NCBI RefSeq assembly: GCF_000619945.1
Contig: NZ_JHVC01000002.1
Coordinates: forward strand, 372,001-436,000
Origin: Clostridium lundense DSM 17049
GTDB lineage: Bacteria > Bacillota > Clostridia > Clostridiales > Clostridiaceae
Reading direction: 5' to 3'
Length of the DNA stretch: 64,000 nt
A program made the translations under genes and the position numbers. The notes beneath the pieces are model-generated. The model did not search any database, had not been told where the DNA came from, and saw only the letters and a list, made by a program, of their open reading frames with translations. Numbering within the stretch: the stretch's first letter is position 1; each line of letters begins with the position of its first letter. Shown one piece after another: positions 34,212 through 43,287 of this stretch.

Positions 34212-35534
34212 ATGGAAAAGAAAGCAAAATTCAAATTAAGCAAAAAAAGCATAATTATTATTTTAATAATTGTTTTGGTAGCTACAGTAGGAGTTATATA
34301 TTCTAAAAAAAGCAAAAAAACTACATCTGTTAGTGTAGATATTGGAAAAGTTGAAAAGAAAAAACTTATTCAAGCTACTACTGCAACGGGAAATATTGAA
34401 GCAAATTACAGAAACGATATAATATTAAATCCAGCACAAAAGGTTATAAAAGTTTTTGTTAAAGAAGGACAAAAGGTTAAAAAGGGAGATATTTTAGTTA
34501 AGTTAGATGATAAGGAATATAAGACTCAATTAGAAAAACAACAGTTAAATCTCCAAAGTGCTAATTTAACTTTATCACAACTTCAAGGTACAAGTACTAT
34601 AAATGAAAGAAAAAATGCGATAAATGCAGCTGAACAGGCAGAATTAACATTACAAAATGCAAAAAATAATTATTCAGATTTAAAGAAAAAATTTGATCAA
34701 AATAAAACATTATATCAAGGCGGATATATATCAAAAAATGATTATGACGCAGCTGATAAGGCGTTAAAAGAAGCTGAAAATAGTGTGAAAAATGCTGAAC
34801 TTGCTTTAACAAATTCAAAGAATTCTTTATCAAATACAAATGCAAGTACACAGGATAAAATAGCAACCCAAAGAAATCAAATAGCAATTATTGCAGCAGA
34901 TATTAAGAGTTTACAAGATAAAATAAATGATTGTAATGTAAAAGCTAATGTAGACGGAAAAGTAGTAAAGATGGATGCAAAAGAGGATCAGTATCCAAAT
35001 ACAGGAGATATGATTATAATTGATGATATTTCTAAATATAAACTTTCATTAGATATCAATCAATATGATGCTGTTAATCTAAAAAATGGACAAAAGGCTA
35101 CAGTGAAGATAAAGGGTATAGATAAAAAATATTCAGCTGTAGTAACGGAAGTTGGACAGGTTGCACAAACAAAGATAAATACAAATGCAAATTCTGGAGG
35201 AAATCAGGAATTTAAAATAAATGTAAAGGTAACTATAAATGATTCTGATGATAAAATAAGAGCAGGATATGAAGGCGATGCAGAAATTGTTCTTAATGAA
35301 AAAAATTCATCACTTTCAATTGGTTTTGATGGAATTAAAGAAGACAGGGCTAAAAAGGAAAAATATGTGTATGTAGTAGATGGAAATAATAAGGTTTCTA
35401 AGAAATACATAAAGAATGGATTAGAAACAGAATATGATGTAGAAGTTTTAGAAGGGCTTAAAGAAGGAGAAAAATATGTAATTAACCCTCCTGAAAATTT
35501 AAAAGAAGGGGATATAGTTTCACCAAGAAAATAG
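34212..35534 (+). CDS. Membrane-fusion (HlyD/MacA-like) adaptor protein
   Basis: A 440-residue adaptor of an ABC exporter. One N-terminal membrane segment (about residues 12-32), a split lipoyl-like beta hairpin (VKEGQKVKKGDILVKLDD near 85-102), a long coiled-coil hairpin (about 105-240), the second half of the lipoyl domain (VKANVDGKVV near 245), and beta-barrel and membrane-proximal domains. GGGAGAG precedes the ATG at 34212. It is followed by a MacB-type ATPase and permease with tight spacing. In Gram-negatives such a protein bridges to TolC; two TolC-like genes follow here. Confidence 0.9.
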   Translation: MEKKAKFKLSKKSIIIILIIVLVATVGVIYSKKSKKTTSVSVDIGKVEKKKLIQATTATGNIEANYRNDIILNPAQKVIKVFVKEGQKVKKGDILVKLDDKEYKTQLEKQQLNLQSANLTLSQLQGTSTINERKNAINAAEQAELTLQNAKNNYSDLKKKFDQNKTLYQGGYISKNDYDAADKALKEAENSVKNAELALTNSKNSLSNTNASTQDKIATQRNQIAIIAADIKSLQDKINDCNVKANVDGKVVKMDAKEDQYPNTGDMIIIDDISKYKLSLDINQYDAVNLKNGQKATVKIKGIDKKYSAVVTEVGQVAQTKINTNANSGGNQEFKINVKVTINDSDDKIRAGYEGDAEIVLNEKNSSLSIGFDGIKEDRAKKEKYVYVVDGNNKVSKKYIKNGLETEYDVEVLEGLKEGEKYVINPPENLKEGDIVSPRK

Positions 35535-35552
35535 TTAAGGGAGGGATTTAAT

Positions 35553-36260
35553 GTGATAATAAGCCTAGAGGATATTAGAAAAGTATATGATACTGGTGCC
35601 ATTAAACTAGAAGCATTAAAAGGTGTTAATCTTTCTATTCAAGAAAAAGAATTTGTAGCTATAATGGGAGCTTCTGGTTCAGGTAAATCGACGCTTATGA
35701 ATATTTTAGGTTGTCTTGATAGATTAACTTCAGGTAAATATATTTTAGATGGAGTAGATATATCTTCACTAGATGATAACAGCTTAGCACAAATAAGAAA
35801 TAAAAAAATAGGATTTGTGTTTCAGGCATTTAATCTTTTGCCTAAGCTTACAGCTTTAGCAAATGTAGAGCTTCCTATGGTTTATGCTGGGGTACCAAAA
35901 CAAGAAAGACATGAAAGGGCAGTAAAAGCCTTGGAAAGAGTGGGATTAGGTAATAGAATTCACCATAAGCCTAATGAAGTATCTGGAGGACAAAAACAAA
36001 GAATTGCAATTGCAAGATCGTTGGTAAATAATCCTTCTATAATACTTGCAGATGAACCTACAGGAAATTTGGACAGTAAATCTAGTGAAGAGATTATGGA
36101 GATATTTCAAGGACTTAATGATGAGGGAGTTACCATAGTAATGGTAACACATGAACCAGATATTGCAATGCATACTAAAAGATCCATAGTATTTAGAGAT
36201 GGAAATATAATTTCAGACAATATAGTAAAGGATAGAATAATAGTAGGGGGGCAGAAATAG
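35553..36260 (+). CDS. MacB/LolD-type ABC transporter ATPase
   Basis: A 235-residue ATPase with Walker A GASGSGKST, signature VSGGQKQR, and Walker B IILADEPTGNLD. Such subunits power mechanotransmission by FtsX-like permeases rather than classical transport. GTG start at 35553 with GGGAGGG upstream; the ATG two bases earlier is out of frame. The stop codon directly abuts the permease start at 36261, so the two are translationally coupled. Confidence 0.95.
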   Translation: MIISLEDIRKVYDTGAIKLEALKGVNLSIQEKEFVAIMGASGSGKSTLMNILGCLDRLTSGKYILDGVDISSLDDNSLAQIRNKKIGFVFQAFNLLPKLTALANVELPMVYAGVPKQERHERAVKALERVGLGNRIHHKPNEVSGGQKQRIAIARSLVNNPSIILADEPTGNLDSKSSEEIMEIFQGLNDEGVTIVMVTHEPDIAMHTKRSIVFRDGNIISDNIVKDRIIVGGQK

Positions 36261-37472
36261 ATGAATATTTTTGAAAGTTTTCAATCTGCCTTTCAAAGTG
36301 TAAGGGCTAATAAATTAAGATCTTTTCTTACTATGCTAGGTATTATAATCGGTATATCCTCTGTAATTACCATAGTATCTATAGGGGATGGTGCTAAGAA
36401 CTTTATATCAGGAGAATTTGCCGATATAGGTACAAATTTGATAAATCTTAAGGTGAATTCCTCAATAGAGGATACTGTAGAAGAAAGAGATTTCTTTACC
36501 ATGGAAGATGTAAAACTTATAAAAGATAAAATTCCTGAGGTTACTCATGTAATGCCTGAATTGCAGGGATTTGGTGTGTTAAAAACCGAAAAAAAATTAA
36601 AACCTGTAAGGGTAGGACTAAGTAATCCTGATTCACAAAAAATTTATAATATAAAGATGATAAAGGGAAGGTATTTAACTGATCATGATATAGATGCAGC
36701 AAAGAATGTAGCCGTCTTAGATGAGCCTACAGCTAAAAAGTTATTTAACAGTGTAGATATTGTAGGAGAAAAGGTAAAGTTTAATGCAGGAGATAGATAT
36801 ATAGATTTGAGTATAATAGGAGTTTGCAAAGATCCTAATGGTAATTTATCTTCAGCTTTTGGTGACAATATGCCAGGACTTATTCTTACGCCTATAACTA
36901 TAGCAGATAGAATATTTAAATATACAGATATATCAGGTCTTTCAGTTATACTTTCTGATATGACTAATGCAGATGAAATAAGTAATAAGATGATAAGACT
37001 TATGGAAAATGTTCACAAGAACAAAGATAAATATTCTGCTCAAAAGGGATTTAAGGAACTAGAAACAATTGATAAGGTTTTAAGTACTTTAACTGCAGTT
37101 TTAGGGGCTATAGCTGCTATATCACTTTTAGTTGGTGGTATAGGGGTTATGAATATAATGCTTGTGTCTGTAACTGAAAGAACAAGAGAAATAGGTATAA
37201 GAAAGGCAATAGGAGCTAAGACACGAGATATAAAAATACAATTTTTAATGGAATCTATAATACTTTGTCTAATAGGAGGAACTATTGGAACTATACTTGG
37301 AATTTCAGTAGGAAAGATAGCAAGTAGTCTTATACATGTAAATGTACCTGTATCAATAAAGGTTATTTTAGTATCATTTGGATTCTCATCTGCGGTAGGT
37401 ATATTCTTTGGATTATATCCAGCAAATAAAGCTGCCAAATTAGATCCAATAGAAGCATTAAGATATGAATAG
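36261..37472 (+). CDS. MacB/FtsX-type ABC transporter permease
   Basis: A 403-residue permease: one N-terminal membrane helix with RANKLRSFLTMLGIIIGI, a large extracellular domain (about residues 45-270), then three C-terminal helices with the GVMNIMLVSVTERTREIG and GIRKAIGA family motifs. It forms the tripartite exporter with the adaptor and ATPase encoded just upstream. The substrate could be a peptide, lipoprotein or antibiotic; context in a surface island favours a surface molecule. Confidence 0.95.
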   Translation: MNIFESFQSAFQSVRANKLRSFLTMLGIIIGISSVITIVSIGDGAKNFISGEFADIGTNLINLKVNSSIEDTVEERDFFTMEDVKLIKDKIPEVTHVMPELQGFGVLKTEKKLKPVRVGLSNPDSQKIYNIKMIKGRYLTDHDIDAAKNVAVLDEPTAKKLFNSVDIVGEKVKFNAGDRYIDLSIIGVCKDPNGNLSSAFGDNMPGLILTPITIADRIFKYTDISGLSVILSDMTNADEISNKMIRLMENVHKNKDKYSAQKGFKELETIDKVLSTLTAVLGAIAAISLLVGGIGVMNIMLVSVTERTREIGIRKAIGAKTRDIKIQFLMESIILCLIGGTIGTILGISVGKIASSLIHVNVPVSIKVILVSFGFSSAVGIFFGLYPANKAAKLDPIEALRYE

Positions 37473-37483
37473 TTGACAATAAC

Positions 37484-37535
37484 TAGGAATTAAGAATTAA
37501 TAGTTAATTCTTAATTCCTAATTATTAATTAGACA
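37484..37535. repeat. Heptamer-period inverted element 7 (terminator-like)
   Basis: TAGGAATTAAGAATTAA and its exact complement (17-bp arms, TAG loop) are built from AATT-type heptamers that continue to 37535. It sits between the permease and the first TolC-like gene. Confidence 0.75.
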
Positions 37536-37549
37536 ATGGGGGTGGTTTA

Positions 37550-38770
37550 GTGAAGAAATTTAAGATATTTTGCATGATAACAGCAGTAGTATCAATGCTT
37601 TCTACTCCAGTTTTTGCCCAGGAAATAAAGGGAAATGTGTTGGATTTAGATACTGCTATTAATAATGCTGTAAAAAATTCTTATATAATTAAACAAAGAG
37701 AAAGTATATTGGAAAGTACTGAAAGATCATGTAAAGATCAAGTGAAAATGGCAAATAATATAGACAAGAGAATAAAAGATAATGAAAGATTTAAAGAGCT
37801 AATCGGAAAAAATGAAAGAACAAAGGAAGAAGAGGCAGAGTATCAAGTATATGTTAGAATGTATGGAAAACCAATGAGCTATGATGAACTGACAAGTTAT
37901 TCAAAAACATCTAACATTGTACCAGTAAAAAATAAATTCACAATATTTCAATACACAAATGCTCTTCAAGTAGCAAAAAATAATATTAAGCAAAATGTAT
38001 ATGAAGAATATGGAAAGCTTATTAAGGCTAAGGATGATTTAGATTTAGCAGAAAAGAAGTTTAATGTAGCGGAAAGTGAATTTAAAAAAGTAAATTTGAA
38101 TGCATCATTAGGAATAATTTCAAAGTTAGAAGGTAATGAAAAGAAAAGTGACTACCTAAAGGAAAAAGAAAATTATGAAAAACTTAAAAGAGAATTGAAA
38201 ATACAAACTATGAATTTTAATAGACTTATAGGTGTTCCTATAAATACTGAATATTCTCAGTTTACTAAGGAATATTCTAAAGGAACAACATCATTTAAAA
38301 GCTATGAAGAATACGTAAATGAAGCGTTGAAAAATAGAGCGGAAATAGTAAATGGAAAAGAATATATATATTATAAGGAGTACGAAAGAGACCTTTCTTC
38401 TGGATCAAATTTTGAAAAGAGAGAGAAAGAAATAGGGCAACAGTACTTAGAAACTGCAAGAGATACTGTAGAAATTAAAAAGTTAGATATACAGCTAGAA
38501 GTAAAAAGATTATATGATGATTTAGAAGTAAAATATAAAAATTTTGAAAGTATATCAAATGATTATAAGGAAGCTAAAAAAAGTTATGATGAAATATCAA
38601 CTAAATATTCTATTGGAGTAATAAGTAAAATAGAATATGACAAAGAAACAGCAACTTTTACTGAAAAAATGCTAAATTATCTGAATAAGGATAGGGAAAT
38701 ATTTATATCAAAATTAAAGCTTGAAAATGCATGTTCTTTAGGAACAGATATAAATAAGGGATTATATTAG
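37550..38770 (+). CDS. Secreted TolC-like coiled-coil protein 1
   Basis: A 406-residue exported protein. Signal peptide (about 1-23, ending VFAQE), then two long amphipathic helical halves with the outer-membrane-efflux-protein pattern, including LNASLGIISKLEGNE near residue 180 and KYSIGVISKIEYDKETATF near 355. The region around 85-120 is less helical. GTG start with GGGGGTGG upstream. Located directly after the adaptor, ATPase and permease genes. In a single-membrane bacterium there is no outer membrane for it to span; it may form a conduit or spacer through the wall and S-layer. Homology is to family pattern only. Confidence 0.78.
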   Translation: MKKFKIFCMITAVVSMLSTPVFAQEIKGNVLDLDTAINNAVKNSYIIKQRESILESTERSCKDQVKMANNIDKRIKDNERFKELIGKNERTKEEEAEYQVYVRMYGKPMSYDELTSYSKTSNIVPVKNKFTIFQYTNALQVAKNNIKQNVYEEYGKLIKAKDDLDLAEKKFNVAESEFKKVNLNASLGIISKLEGNEKKSDYLKEKENYEKLKRELKIQTMNFNRLIGVPINTEYSQFTKEYSKGTTSFKSYEEYVNEALKNRAEIVNGKEYIYYKEYERDLSSGSNFEKREKEIGQQYLETARDTVEIKKLDIQLEVKRLYDDLEVKYKNFESISNDYKEAKKSYDEISTKYSIGVISKIEYDKETATFTEKMLNYLNKDREIFISKLKLENACSLGTDINKGLY

Positions 38771-38799
38771 TGATAGGTAAAAAAGAAGGAGGTACGGTT

Positions 38800-39912
38800 A
38801 TGAAAAAATTCACATCAATTATATTAACGGCTTGTATGGTTGCATCATTTAGCAATAATGTGTTTGCTCAAGAAGATAAAAAAGAAGTAAAAAATGAAAC
38901 AGTGATAAATTTAACAATAACAGACGTGGCAAATAGATTAAAAAATGATAATATAGAACTAAAAATGATAGATGAAAAGATAAAGCTTTATAATAAATTA
39001 TATGGTAGAGATCATGCAAAGGCTATTGAAGCAGATAATAGTGGTAGAAGTGATGTAGAAAGCAAAAAAACAGCGTTACTATATGCTGGACAATCAGCAC
39101 AAAGGGCTGAAGATGCAGAACATGAAAAGGATAGTAGGTTTAAAGAAATAAAACATGATTTAGAAAGACAATATTTAAATATTGTAAATTGCGATAGGGA
39201 AATAGATATTATAAATAAATCCATGAAAAATGTGGAAGAAGAAATAAAAAAAGTTAATGCCAATGTAGAACAGGGAAAAGTAACAGCTAATACATTAGAC
39301 TCTCTAAAGGTAAAAAAGGCTCAGCTTTTAGCCTCATTAAATTTGCCTAAAGCTCAAAGAGAAGAGGCATTATTAAAAATAAAACAATATTTAAATATAG
39401 ATAAGAATACACAGATTAATTTTTATGGAGCTAAAAAAGATTTTATAAAATTTGAAGATACAAACATAAATGATTTAATTAAAAATGCTTTAGATAAAAA
39501 TTATAATTTAAAAAAGCAAAAACAGAATATTGAATTTGCTAAATTAGAAGAAAAAATATATATGGAATATGGTAGAAATAGTGAAGATGAAGAAACAGAT
39601 TTAAAAATAAGAATGAATGATTTACAAAATTCTTTTGAAAATGATAAGACGAATTTAGAAGTAGATATATGGAAAGCTTATTATGATTTGATGAGTAAAC
39701 AAAATATTGCAGAAATAGAGAAATTAAATTTAGAAAATATTAAATCTAAGTATAATGAAATGGAAGCAAAATTAAAGCAGGGGTTAATTGATAAGCTTAC
39801 ATTAGATTCCACAGAACTCCAAATGGAAAAACAAAATGTTACTGCAGAAAAAGCAATAAATGAATATATGATAACTTTAGAATATTTTAAAGATTTATTG
39901 GAAGGTTTTTAG
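38800..39912 (+). CDS. Secreted TolC-like coiled-coil protein 2
   Basis: A 370-residue paralogue-like protein with a signal peptide (about 1-24, FSNNVFAQED) and two helical halves with the efflux-protein pattern (VEQGKVTANTLDSLKVKKAQL and KLKQGLIDKLTLDSTELQ). I start at the ATG at 38800, 7 bases after AGAAGGAGG; the frame from 38770 has none. It follows TolC-like protein 1 by 29 bases and ends with a terminator, closing the exporter operon. Confidence 0.75.
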   Translation: MKKFTSIILTACMVASFSNNVFAQEDKKEVKNETVINLTITDVANRLKNDNIELKMIDEKIKLYNKLYGRDHAKAIEADNSGRSDVESKKTALLYAGQSAQRAEDAEHEKDSRFKEIKHDLERQYLNIVNCDREIDIINKSMKNVEEEIKKVNANVEQGKVTANTLDSLKVKKAQLLASLNLPKAQREEALLKIKQYLNIDKNTQINFYGAKKDFIKFEDTNINDLIKNALDKNYNLKKQKQNIEFAKLEEKIYMEYGRNSEDEETDLKIRMNDLQNSFENDKTNLEVDIWKAYYDLMSKQNIAEIEKLNLENIKSKYNEMEAKLKQGLIDKLTLDSTELQMEKQNVTAEKAINEYMITLEYFKDLLEGF

Positions 39913-39940
39913 TAAAATTTTATGATAAATATCTTATTTA

Positions 39941-39979
39941 AAAATCAGTTTGTAAAAATTTTTTACAAGCTGATTTTTT
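39941..39979 (+). terminator. Intrinsic terminator of the exporter operon
   Basis: AAAATCAGTTTGTAAAAA pairs with TTTTTACAAGCTGATTTT (one mismatch), followed by T. Confidence 0.88.
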
Positions 39980-40101
39980 CTATATTTAGCTATTGTTAAT
40001 TATTAAAATATTAGTACGATAATGGGTATGGATTGATATTAATATTTGGCCATGATTTACATGTATAAGACAAAATTAACAATTTATTTTCAAATAGTTG
40101 G

Positions 40102-40130
40102 TTGACAATAAGTCAAAAAAGTTGTTTAAT
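40102..40130 (+). promoter_or_regulatory. Strong sigma-A promoter of the yhgE-like gene
   Basis: TTGACA, exact 17-base spacer, TTTAAT; start point about 40137, inside the palindromic operator. Confidence 0.8.
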
Positions 40131-40133
40131 AAA

Positions 40134-40147
40134 ACTGACCAGTCAGT
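40134..40147. promoter_or_regulatory. TetR-type operator ACTGACCAGTCAGT
   Basis: 6-bp arms ACTGAC/GTCAGT around CA, placed at the predicted transcription start where a bound repressor would block polymerase. The form resembles TetR-family operators of efflux genes. The regulator is not adjacent; the TetR gene at 19081-19647 is one candidate. Confidence 0.6.
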
Positions 40148-40196
40148 ACTAAGTAATAATAAAATGCAAAAATTTAATAAAGAAGAGGGAGAGGGC

Positions 40197-43151
40197 ATGA
40201 AATTTCTAAAGGTATTATGGAGCGATATTCGCAACATTTCTAAAAGCAAGTTTTTAAAAATGACAATAATAGCAATAACATTGTTGCCACTTGCGTATGG
40301 AGGGCTTTACCTTGCAGCCTTCTGGGATCCCTATGGAAAAACGGAAACTTTGCCCGTAGCTGTAGTAAACCTTGATAAAGGAGGGGAAAGGGAGGAAATA
40401 CGGGTAAATTATGGTGATGATGTAGTAGATGGACTAAAGAATAATGATAAGCTAGGATGGCGGTTTGTAAAAACCTTGAAGGAAGCGGAAGACGGGCTTG
40501 AAGGCGATGATTATTATGCAATGTTAGTTATTCCTAAGGACTTCAGCCAAAGAATACTAGATGTAGAGAATGGTAAACTAAAAAAACCAAAGGTAATATT
40601 TAAAGGAAATAAAAAGAAAAATTATGTAGTAGGTCTTATAACTGATAAGGCGTCTGAGGCTATAGAAAAAGAGATAAGAGAAAAAGCTGGATCTAAATTT
40701 ACAGAAATAGTTGTAGATAAGGTAGAAGAGGTAAGAGATGGGTTAGAGACAGCATCAGAGGCAACTTCCCTTATGAAGGATGGGGTAACACAGTTAAAAG
40801 ATAAAATTCCTACTATGACAGATGCAATTGGAAAGATTCATGATGGATCTTCTACATTAAATGAAAAATTAGAGGATGCTAAAGATGGAAGTAGTAAATT
40901 CATGGAGGGTGTAGGTACCCTGAAGGGCAAGATGCCTGATCTTCTTGATGGAGTGGATAAGCTTGATAATGCAACTTCTATACTAAATAATAATGTAAAG
41001 GATGCCTATGATGGAAGTGTAATTCTTAGAAACGGGGCTCTAGGCTTATATGATAAGCTCCCTGATCTATCTGATGGAATAGATAAAATTAATGATGGGT
41101 CACAGTCTCTAAAGGAAGCAGTTGGACAAGTAAATGATAACATGCCAGATATGATAGATGGAGTAGAAAAATTAAAGGATGGAGCTTTTGATTTAAGGAA
41201 TGGGATTGGAAAAGTATCAAAAAATATAAGTGATAAATTAGATACTGAGGAAGATAAGAAAAAAGAAGATAGTGATGAAAAAGATGATGGCAAGTCTAAG
41301 AAAAAAATAGATGAGCAAGTAGTTAATAAATTGGTAGAAGGCTTAAAACCATTAATACCTAAATTAACAGATGAAAAACAAGGATTACCATACTTAGCAA
41401 GTGGATTAGGAAAAGTAAGTATGGGATTAGATAGTTTAAAAGATAGAGTGCCTGAAGGACAGAAAAAAATTATTCTAGGACTAAAGAGTAAGATTGATGT
41501 GGATAAATCAGATATGGATGCTTTAGTACAAGCCTTTAAAGCTGTAGGCACTGAAGATGAAAGTGAAGTTAAAGGAGGACTTTTACAACTCTCAAAGCTT
41601 CTTGTTAGAAAGGATATTGATACCACATATTGTGTTATAGAAAATACAATTAAGGATTCAACTAATATTCAAGAAGTAATAAAACAATTAGGAAAGAATT
41701 ATGGTATTGATATTGAAAATGTACCTAAGGATAAATTACCAGAACAATTAAAACCTCTTAAGGAATTATATGATGGATGCAAGATTATATCATCAACATT
41801 AAGTAAATTACATCCTAGTTTTAAAGAATTAGAAGATGGACTAAATATGTATCAGGTAATGTATCAAATGGTGAAATATGATACAGAAACAGTAGATAAA
41901 TTATCAACAGTTGTAGAAGGACTTAATGCTTTATACGAGGGTTCAGATAAGTTGTATAAAGGATTAGATACACTTTATGACAAGACTAAAGCTTTACAAG
42001 ATGGAGTAGGTCTTTTATATAATGGATCTAAGGATTTAAATGATGGAACAGATAAGTTCCAAGGAACAATACCTTTAGTTATTAATGGTATAGCTCAACT
42101 TTCAGATGGTACAAGAGATTTAAGTGATGGTCTATTCAAATTGGATAAAGGAACACAAACACTTAATGAAAAAGTGGGAGAGTTAAACCAGAAAGTACCT
42201 GATATGCAAGAGGGAGTTAGTGAGCTTTATGATGGATCATTCCAATTAACAGATGGTATCTCAAAATTAATTGATGGTTCAGGAAGAATTAAAGATGGAT
42301 TATCCAGTTTACAGGGAAAGATGCCTGATTTACAGGATGGTGTAGATAGACTTTATGAAGGAACTGCAACTTTAAATTCTAGTCTTACAAAAGGTGCAGA
42401 AAAAGTATCAGATAAACTTGTGAGAAGCAGTAAAACCATGGGTGATTTCGTAGCTAAGCCTATAGATTTAGATGATACTCCAGTAGTGGAAGTTGATAAA
42501 TATGGTCTAGGACTTTCACCATATTTCGTATCTTTAGGATTATGGGTAGGAGCTCTTATGATGTTCTTCTTAATTGGAGATGATGTAGGAAAAGACTTAA
42601 ATAATGTTAGACCTTCATCAGTAGTATTAGGGAAATACTTGTTCTGTTGTATTATAGGAGCTATTCAGGCTGTATGTTTAAGTTTAGCTGTTTTCAAATT
42701 AGGATTAAGGCCTACTAATATACCAGCCTACATAGGATTTAATATATTCCTATCCTGTGTGTTTATTGCTGTAGCCCAGAACTTAATATTCTTATTTGGA
42801 GATATTGGAAGATTAAGTGTAGTTTTAATTTTACTATTACAGCTTACAGCATCTGGAGGTACATTCCCAAGAGAACTGCTACCAACGTTCTTCCAGAAGG
42901 TAAATCCAGTATTACCATTTACTTATTCAATATCTGCATTAAGAGAAATAAGCTGGGGTGTAAATTCCAATGTGCTTATTAAAGACATAGCAATATTATC
43001 TGGAATAGCTATAGCATTCCTTGTAATGTCTATGATATTAAAACGATATACTGATAAATTTAAAAATTTAGTATCAATAGAACATGAAAGGGAAAAATCA
43101 CTACAAGAAGAAGAAACAATAGATGCACCTACAAATACTATAAGTCAATAA
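40197..43151 (+). CDS. YhgE/Pip-family membrane protein with long helical repeats
   Basis: A 984-residue membrane protein of the phage-infection-protein (Pip/YhgE) family, related to type VII secretion EsaA. One N-terminal membrane segment, then a large extracellular region with two blocks of repeats of the kind PDLxDGVxKLxDG (about residues 180-340 and 600-760), and five or six C-terminal membrane helices from about 775 to 950. I start at the ATG at 40197, after AGAGGGAGAGGG; the 33 extra codons upstream coincide with a promoter and operator. Possible roles: export, phage receptor, or stalk through the wall. Substrate unknown. Confidence 0.88.
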   Translation: MKFLKVLWSDIRNISKSKFLKMTIIAITLLPLAYGGLYLAAFWDPYGKTETLPVAVVNLDKGGEREEIRVNYGDDVVDGLKNNDKLGWRFVKTLKEAEDGLEGDDYYAMLVIPKDFSQRILDVENGKLKKPKVIFKGNKKKNYVVGLITDKASEAIEKEIREKAGSKFTEIVVDKVEEVRDGLETASEATSLMKDGVTQLKDKIPTMTDAIGKIHDGSSTLNEKLEDAKDGSSKFMEGVGTLKGKMPDLLDGVDKLDNATSILNNNVKDAYDGSVILRNGALGLYDKLPDLSDGIDKINDGSQSLKEAVGQVNDNMPDMIDGVEKLKDGAFDLRNGIGKVSKNISDKLDTEEDKKKEDSDEKDDGKSKKKIDEQVVNKLVEGLKPLIPKLTDEKQGLPYLASGLGKVSMGLDSLKDRVPEGQKKIILGLKSKIDVDKSDMDALVQAFKAVGTEDESEVKGGLLQLSKLLVRKDIDTTYCVIENTIKDSTNIQEVIKQLGKNYGIDIENVPKDKLPEQLKPLKELYDGCKIISSTLSKLHPSFKELEDGLNMYQVMYQMVKYDTETVDKLSTVVEGLNALYEGSDKLYKGLDTLYDKTKALQDGVGLLYNGSKDLNDGTDKFQGTIPLVINGIAQLSDGTRDLSDGLFKLDKGTQTLNEKVGELNQKVPDMQEGVSELYDGSFQLTDGISKLIDGSGRIKDGLSSLQGKMPDLQDGVDRLYEGTATLNSSLTKGAEKVSDKLVRSSKTMGDFVAKPIDLDDTPVVEVDKYGLGLSPYFVSLGLWVGALMMFFLIGDDVGKDLNNVRPSSVVLGKYLFCCIIGAIQAVCLSLAVFKLGLRPTNIPAYIGFNIFLSCVFIAVAQNLIFLFGDIGRLSVVLILLLQLTASGGTFPRELLPTFFQKVNPVLPFTYSISALREISWGVNSNVLIKDIAILSGIAIAFLVMSMILKRYTDKFKNLVSIEHEREKSLQEEETIDAPTNTISQ

Positions 43152-43159
43152 TAAATGTT

Positions 43160-43210
43160 AAATACCAGTTATAGTAGATCTTTTGAATTGGACTATTATA
43201 ACTGGTATTT
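43160..43210 (+). terminator. Terminator-like hairpin after the yhgE-like gene
   Basis: AAATACCAGTTATAGTAG pairs with CTATTATAACTGGTATTT (one mismatch); no long T-run. Confidence 0.6.
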
Positions 43211-43251
43211 GAATAAACAGATCGAATTCAATATTATTCCAAAATACAAGC

Positions 43252-43287
43252 GAGGTGAAAACGACTTTATAAAGTCGAGTTGTTATG
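43252..43287 (+). promoter_or_regulatory. SD-hairpin-ATG start region of LRR protein 1
   Basis: The only Shine-Dalgarno, GAGGTG (43252-43257), lies 27 bases before the ATG at 43285. Between them is the perfect palindrome CGACTTTATAAAGTCG (43262-43277). Folding it reduces the effective distance to about 11 bases. Confidence 0.7.

Noticed and set aside
40098..40196. N-terminal extension of the YhgE-like protein
   Set aside because: The extension coincides with the -35/-10 promoter and operator and has no ribosome site; the ATG at 40197 has one.
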